A stretch of DNA of 64,000 nucleotides, taken from NCBI GenBank assembly GCA_031841125.1, contig CM063112.1, positions 62,735,722 through 62,799,721 of the forward strand. Reading direction: 5' to 3'. The position numbers and the translations under genes were made by a program. The notes beneath the pieces were generated by a model that did no database searches, had not been told where the DNA came from, and saw only the letters and a program-made list of their open reading frames with translations. This DNA comes from Acanthococcus lagerstroemiae (lineage: Eukaryota > Arthropoda > Insecta > Hemiptera > Eriococcidae). This document shows, piece after piece, positions 60,498 to 64,000 of this stretch (the stretch's first letter is position 1; the number at the start of each line of letters is the position of its first letter).

Positions 60498-60778
60498 AAC
60501 GGTTTCGTCCCGGAGTGCCAGACACCTGGATGCTGCGACAGGGGAGTATCGGAGATTCCCAGTTCGAATATCCGTGACGGGAAACAGAGACTGGATGCGC
60601 ACGCAGCGGAGTATGTAGGCTCAGGAAGCGACCCCTTTTGGTTCTGTCCGGGAGCACACAAAACCGGGCTGCTGCGATGGGAGAGTATCGAAAATTCTCG
60701 GTTCGAATATCTGCAACGGTGCACCAGACACCTGTATGCAGCACGCAGCAGAGTATATTGAAGCAAAATTTGCGACCT
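60498..60778 (+). repeat. Tandem pair of ~138-bp units with a tRNA-like B-box word
   Basis: Two adjacent units share GCTGCGA.GGGGAGTATCG, then CAGTTCGAATATC or CGGTTCGAATATC, then ACGCAGC.GAGTAT and CGACC. GGTTCGAAT resembles a pol III B box, so a tRNA-derived SINE is possible; no A box or full tRNA fold was found. Confidence 0.45.
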
Positions 60779-61269
60779 CTCTTCGAAACAAACACACAGA
60801 CAAACTTACCCTCTTATATAGTAGAAGATTTTTATAACTGATTAATCCTTTTTGAGATTATAAGACTTAACACTGATAACTGCTTATTAGGACAATTTTA
60901 TGAGGTTTTAGCATTTTATATGCTTTTAATACAGGGTAAACTTCAGCGGAAACAGTAACTCTCCGCCGAACCCCCCACCCCAACATGAAGCCAGTCCGTA
61001 TGATTAACTCTTCATGGTGACAATTCACTTCAGTGGTTGACAAATTTATTTTTCATCCAGCCATAGGTATACTTGGGCGAAACCCGATTTCCATTTTAGG
61101 CTAAAATAAGATTTCCATGGATAGGCGCAAATAAGATATTTCAGAAAACTGAAAAAAACCGTTCCATATAAAAAATGTATAAGCAAATGAATTTTCCTAA
61201 TAACTTTTTTTTAGTGAATTTTTCCGATGTTTTAATAGTTAATATGTTATTCTGGGTGGCACAGTGAGA

Positions 61270-61807
61270 AACCTCTGCACCCATTTATATCAACAACGAA
61301 GTAGTGCCCATACAGTCACACGCCAAATATCTTCGAGTGCATCTGGATTCAAAGCTGACATGGACACCGCATATACTCAAAAAACGAGAGGAAGTTAATG
61401 CCCGACTACGCCCATTATTTTGGTTATTTCGAGTAAGAAATAAACTCTCACTCGAGAACAAAAGGTTGCTGTACGTCACGGTCCTACGTCCCATTTGGAC
61501 GTATGGGGCTCCAGTATGGGGATTTGAAGCTGACTCAAATCTACAAATACTGCAACGACTGCAACACCTCATTATACGAAAAATGACCGGCGCTCCCTGT
61601 TACATCAGGAACGACTGTTTACACGAGGACCTCAACTTACTCACCGCCAAAGAAATCGTAAAGAAGCTTGCAACGTCATACGAAAAATGCATACACAAGC
61701 ACACCAACAACCTGGCTCTTCAACTATTCGAGCACCCGCCAATTGTGAGACTCAAAAGGAAGCTACCAACCCGATATATTGATACAAATATACCATTGCT
61801 GCAGTAG
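61270..61807 (+). pseudogene. Jockey-type LINE relic, duplicate copy
   Basis: Same C-terminal reverse-transcriptase segment as at 46545-47052, open to LPTRYIDTNIPLLQ and a stop. The catalytic part has been removed by the deletion in this copy. It was carried here by the segmental duplication, not by independent transposition, because the flanks match as well. Confidence 0.85.
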
Positions 61808-62361
61808 AAACTTAGTCAAATTAAATTAATGAAAGAAACTGTATCAATAATGTCATTACACAGCAACTGCATGCGGGCAAAATGCTGTACTCATGTTAAC
61901 TTAACGTAATCAATCAGAAATGCTTGTTAATGCTTAAGGGCAGTTCATGCAATAAAAAAAAAATCTGGGCGGGGACAAATCCAACAAATCAAATATCATA
62001 AAAATCGTCCTAGCCGTTCATGAGTTATAAATGGTGTAAATAACCCAACTTTATTTTAAAGTTCCTCTTTACAGCCTAATCACAAAACCTTCAAATTATC
62101 ACTCACTCACCTTGATTGAAAAAATTCATTACGTAGTTTTAAGTGCTTACACAAAAATTCATGGCAAAGTACTGCTCATAAAATTCAGAGAAATTGACAT
62201 TTGGTGTACGATGGTCATAACATTCTTGTAAGCCCATTAGTGTTTAAGGTCGTACAGTTTTCAATTCGGCACACCACATGAGTAAACAAGAAATCAAGAT
62301 TGTGATGCCCATCAAGTCAAACGTATTATATTATTGTATGTATATGGACTCTAGAAACGGT

Positions 62362-64000
62362 ATGAAAGTCGTGAAAATGGCAATGCCGATAATTTGTATG
62401 TTGTTTGTGCCTTGGTTGAATTTCGCTTTCGCTCGTGAGACTGAGAATCTCTTCATCTCGACCAACCACTCTGTAGATAATGTGTCTGCTCTTATTGTAG
62501 AAGATTCATTACTCATCACTGAGATTCAGTCATCTGGAACAGCCGATAAATCGCTTGCGAAGTTAAAAGCTAATTTTACCAACCATAAAAAGAAATGGAT
62601 TACAAAGATGTTGGAAGAAGCCAAATCGAAGTTTGATATGCATGCGAAAGTCAGTGAAAAATGTAAACGAGATTACGAGATTTACAAACAGAATCTCAAG
62701 AACCAGACAGTTTGGGCTGTTCGAAGTTAGTATACATATGGTGTACCTAATATTATATCCCTCAGTTAGTTAGTAATTATGTTGAGAATGTAGTTGAATT
62801 GAAAATACGAGTAGCGTAGACTGGTAAATGTTGTAATTTTCAAAGGGAGCTTGATTTAGTTAACTGCGGAGACTTAAGAAAAATGAAATTGGATTTAAAA
62901 GGACGTTGTAGCCTATTGAAAATTTTTACGAGATAGCAGTTAGAGACTGACCTTTTTTGTTTTTCCGAATGTGGTCACATCTGTACATTTGGCCTTTCGC
63001 TAATCTGTTTCTGACAACTATGAAAATATTGAAACAAATTTATTTTTTAATTTATTCACTTTAACTATACTAATTTTTGATTTACAAAATTGAAAAATTG
63101 CGTAAATATTGATAAAACACTCCGTGGTTACTGAATGTCTAATAAAAACACAAACCATCAGTTGATTATCTCAAATGACCACATTCGTCAAAAAGTGGAT
63201 AAGTATAACTACTTTTATCCCCAATTCGAACAATTTTCTTCATTTCTAATTCCCTTGAGTTACCAAACAGGGTTCGCAGAACAGAAAAATCAAATACGTA
63301 CAATATTATCCAATGACATACTACTCGTAAATTTTTAATTCCATCTTGAAAATGTACGCAAACCCGCTTGTTTTTGGTCTCTTTCGACTGGAAATTGAAT
63401 AAACTTCAATTTTAGTTCGTTCGTGCACCGCTAGATCGCTCATGTAGTTCGTACAGAGGGTTGCGCAATGACTTTTGGACCACCTTTTGTGCATACAGTA
63501 TTATCCTATGACATACTATCGCAAATATTTTATTCAATCTTGAAAATAATGAATCAACTCCTGCGGTCTGCCTTCGACCCATCTGTCTTAGTATTCTTTG
63601 TACAAGTTGACCTGAATCGTGGGCATAGGCCCGTAGCTAACCGCTTGTGTGTGCCCGGGCATTTGATTATTCCACCGGTGCATAGGCCGTAAAGGTACAA
63701 CACAATTCTTTTTTTACTTTTAGCTGTTTCTATTCATTATTATTATTTTTTAAATTAATTAATTAATTAATCTTTTTTGAGAATATGCTAGGCAGGGTGG
63801 CGCACATGCCAGCCAGAGCTTTGCCCTGATGTTAGCTACAGGCCTGTATGGGCAAGAGGCTGGGCCGGTCCCGCAAATTTGATTTGCCTGTATAATTATG
63901 TAGACACTTGTTTAAAACATCTTGTTCTTGTAATACGGTAGTGATGGAGTCATCCGACTGGCCCCGTGTTGGACTGTTCACCGGTGGAAATCATCAATTA
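62362..64000 (+). CDS. NRF-6-like membrane acyltransferase, copy C (3' cut by window end)
   Basis: Only exon 1 (62362-62725, donor GTTAGT) and the first 59 bases of exon 2 (from 63942) are in the window. Exon 1 encodes a signal peptide (PIICMLFVPWLNFAFA) and the region before the NRF domain, and ends VWAVR exactly as in copy B; exon 2 starts with the same split Met codon and MESSDWPRVGLF. Against copy B there are about ten replacements after the signal-peptide Met, and none in the last 40 residues or so of exon 1. An upstream in-frame ATG at 62278 gives an alternative start, and the frame between it and 62362 is kept in both copies despite an indel. The exon lies inside a segmental duplicate of copy B's 5' part, so a full tandem gene probably continues to the right. 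Confidence 0.9.

Larger units (their letters stand above)
60785..64000 (+). repeat. Segmental duplication, right copy (5' part of gene C)
   Basis: Same content as 45390-49260 but shorter, because about 640 bases of the LINE relic (equivalent of 45901-46545) are missing here. The LINE frame reads on across that stretch in the left copy, so this is a deletion in the right copy. The match still runs at the window end. Confidence 0.92.

Noticed and set aside
60640..60760. A tRNA gene at the GGTTCGAAT word
   Set aside because: No acceptor-stem pairing or A box of proper spacing could be drawn.

Overview
The window looks like a piece of an insect (at least arthropod) nuclear genome: AT-rich, with split genes carrying GT..AG introns, long introns packed with transposon relics, and protein families typical of insects (NRF-6-like acyltransferases, CRAL-TRIO lipid carriers, Jockey- and RTE-type LINE relics). 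A hemipteran is possible, but I cannot fix the order. No tRNA, rRNA or CRISPR array was recognised.

Layout. 0.7-9.7 kb (+): thirteen exons of an NRF-6-like membrane acyltransferase (copy A), whose first exon lies left of the window. 10.6-18.0 kb (-): a complete six-exon CRAL-TRIO gene. 21.6-22.1 kb (+): a two-exon, 100-residue open gene of unknown family. 28.6-37.5 kb (-): a second six-exon CRAL-TRIO gene. 38-45 kb: a gene-free transposon field. 47.6-54.3 kb (+): a complete twelve-exon NRF-6-like gene (copy B). 59.8 kb (+): a lone relic of CRAL-TRIO exon 1. 62.4 kb to the window end (+): exon 1 and the start of exon 2 of a third NRF-6-like gene (copy C). C sits in a segmental duplicate of the 5' part of B that includes a LINE relic.

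Exon borders were derived by hand from splice-site dinucleotides, conserved phase and comparison of paralogues. The exons of A, B and both CRAL-TRIO genes join without a frame break (A from exon 2; B 726 codons; CRAL-TRIO 307 and 315 codons), so these genes look intact.

The cluster pairs two lipid-related families: multipass acyltransferases of the NRF-6/NDG-4 type, linked in C. elegans to drug and lipid uptake, and small soluble CRAL-TRIO carriers of hydrophobic ligands. Joint function is inference from proximity. Copy B has changed a normally conserved WY-region motif, and both A and B lack the His usually found in the last conserved motif.

The rest is mainly non-autonomous DNA transposons with clear terminal inverted repeats, a foldback-like element with a 46-bp internal repeat, a C+T-rich repeat block, LINE relics, and nested insertions with readable target-site duplications.
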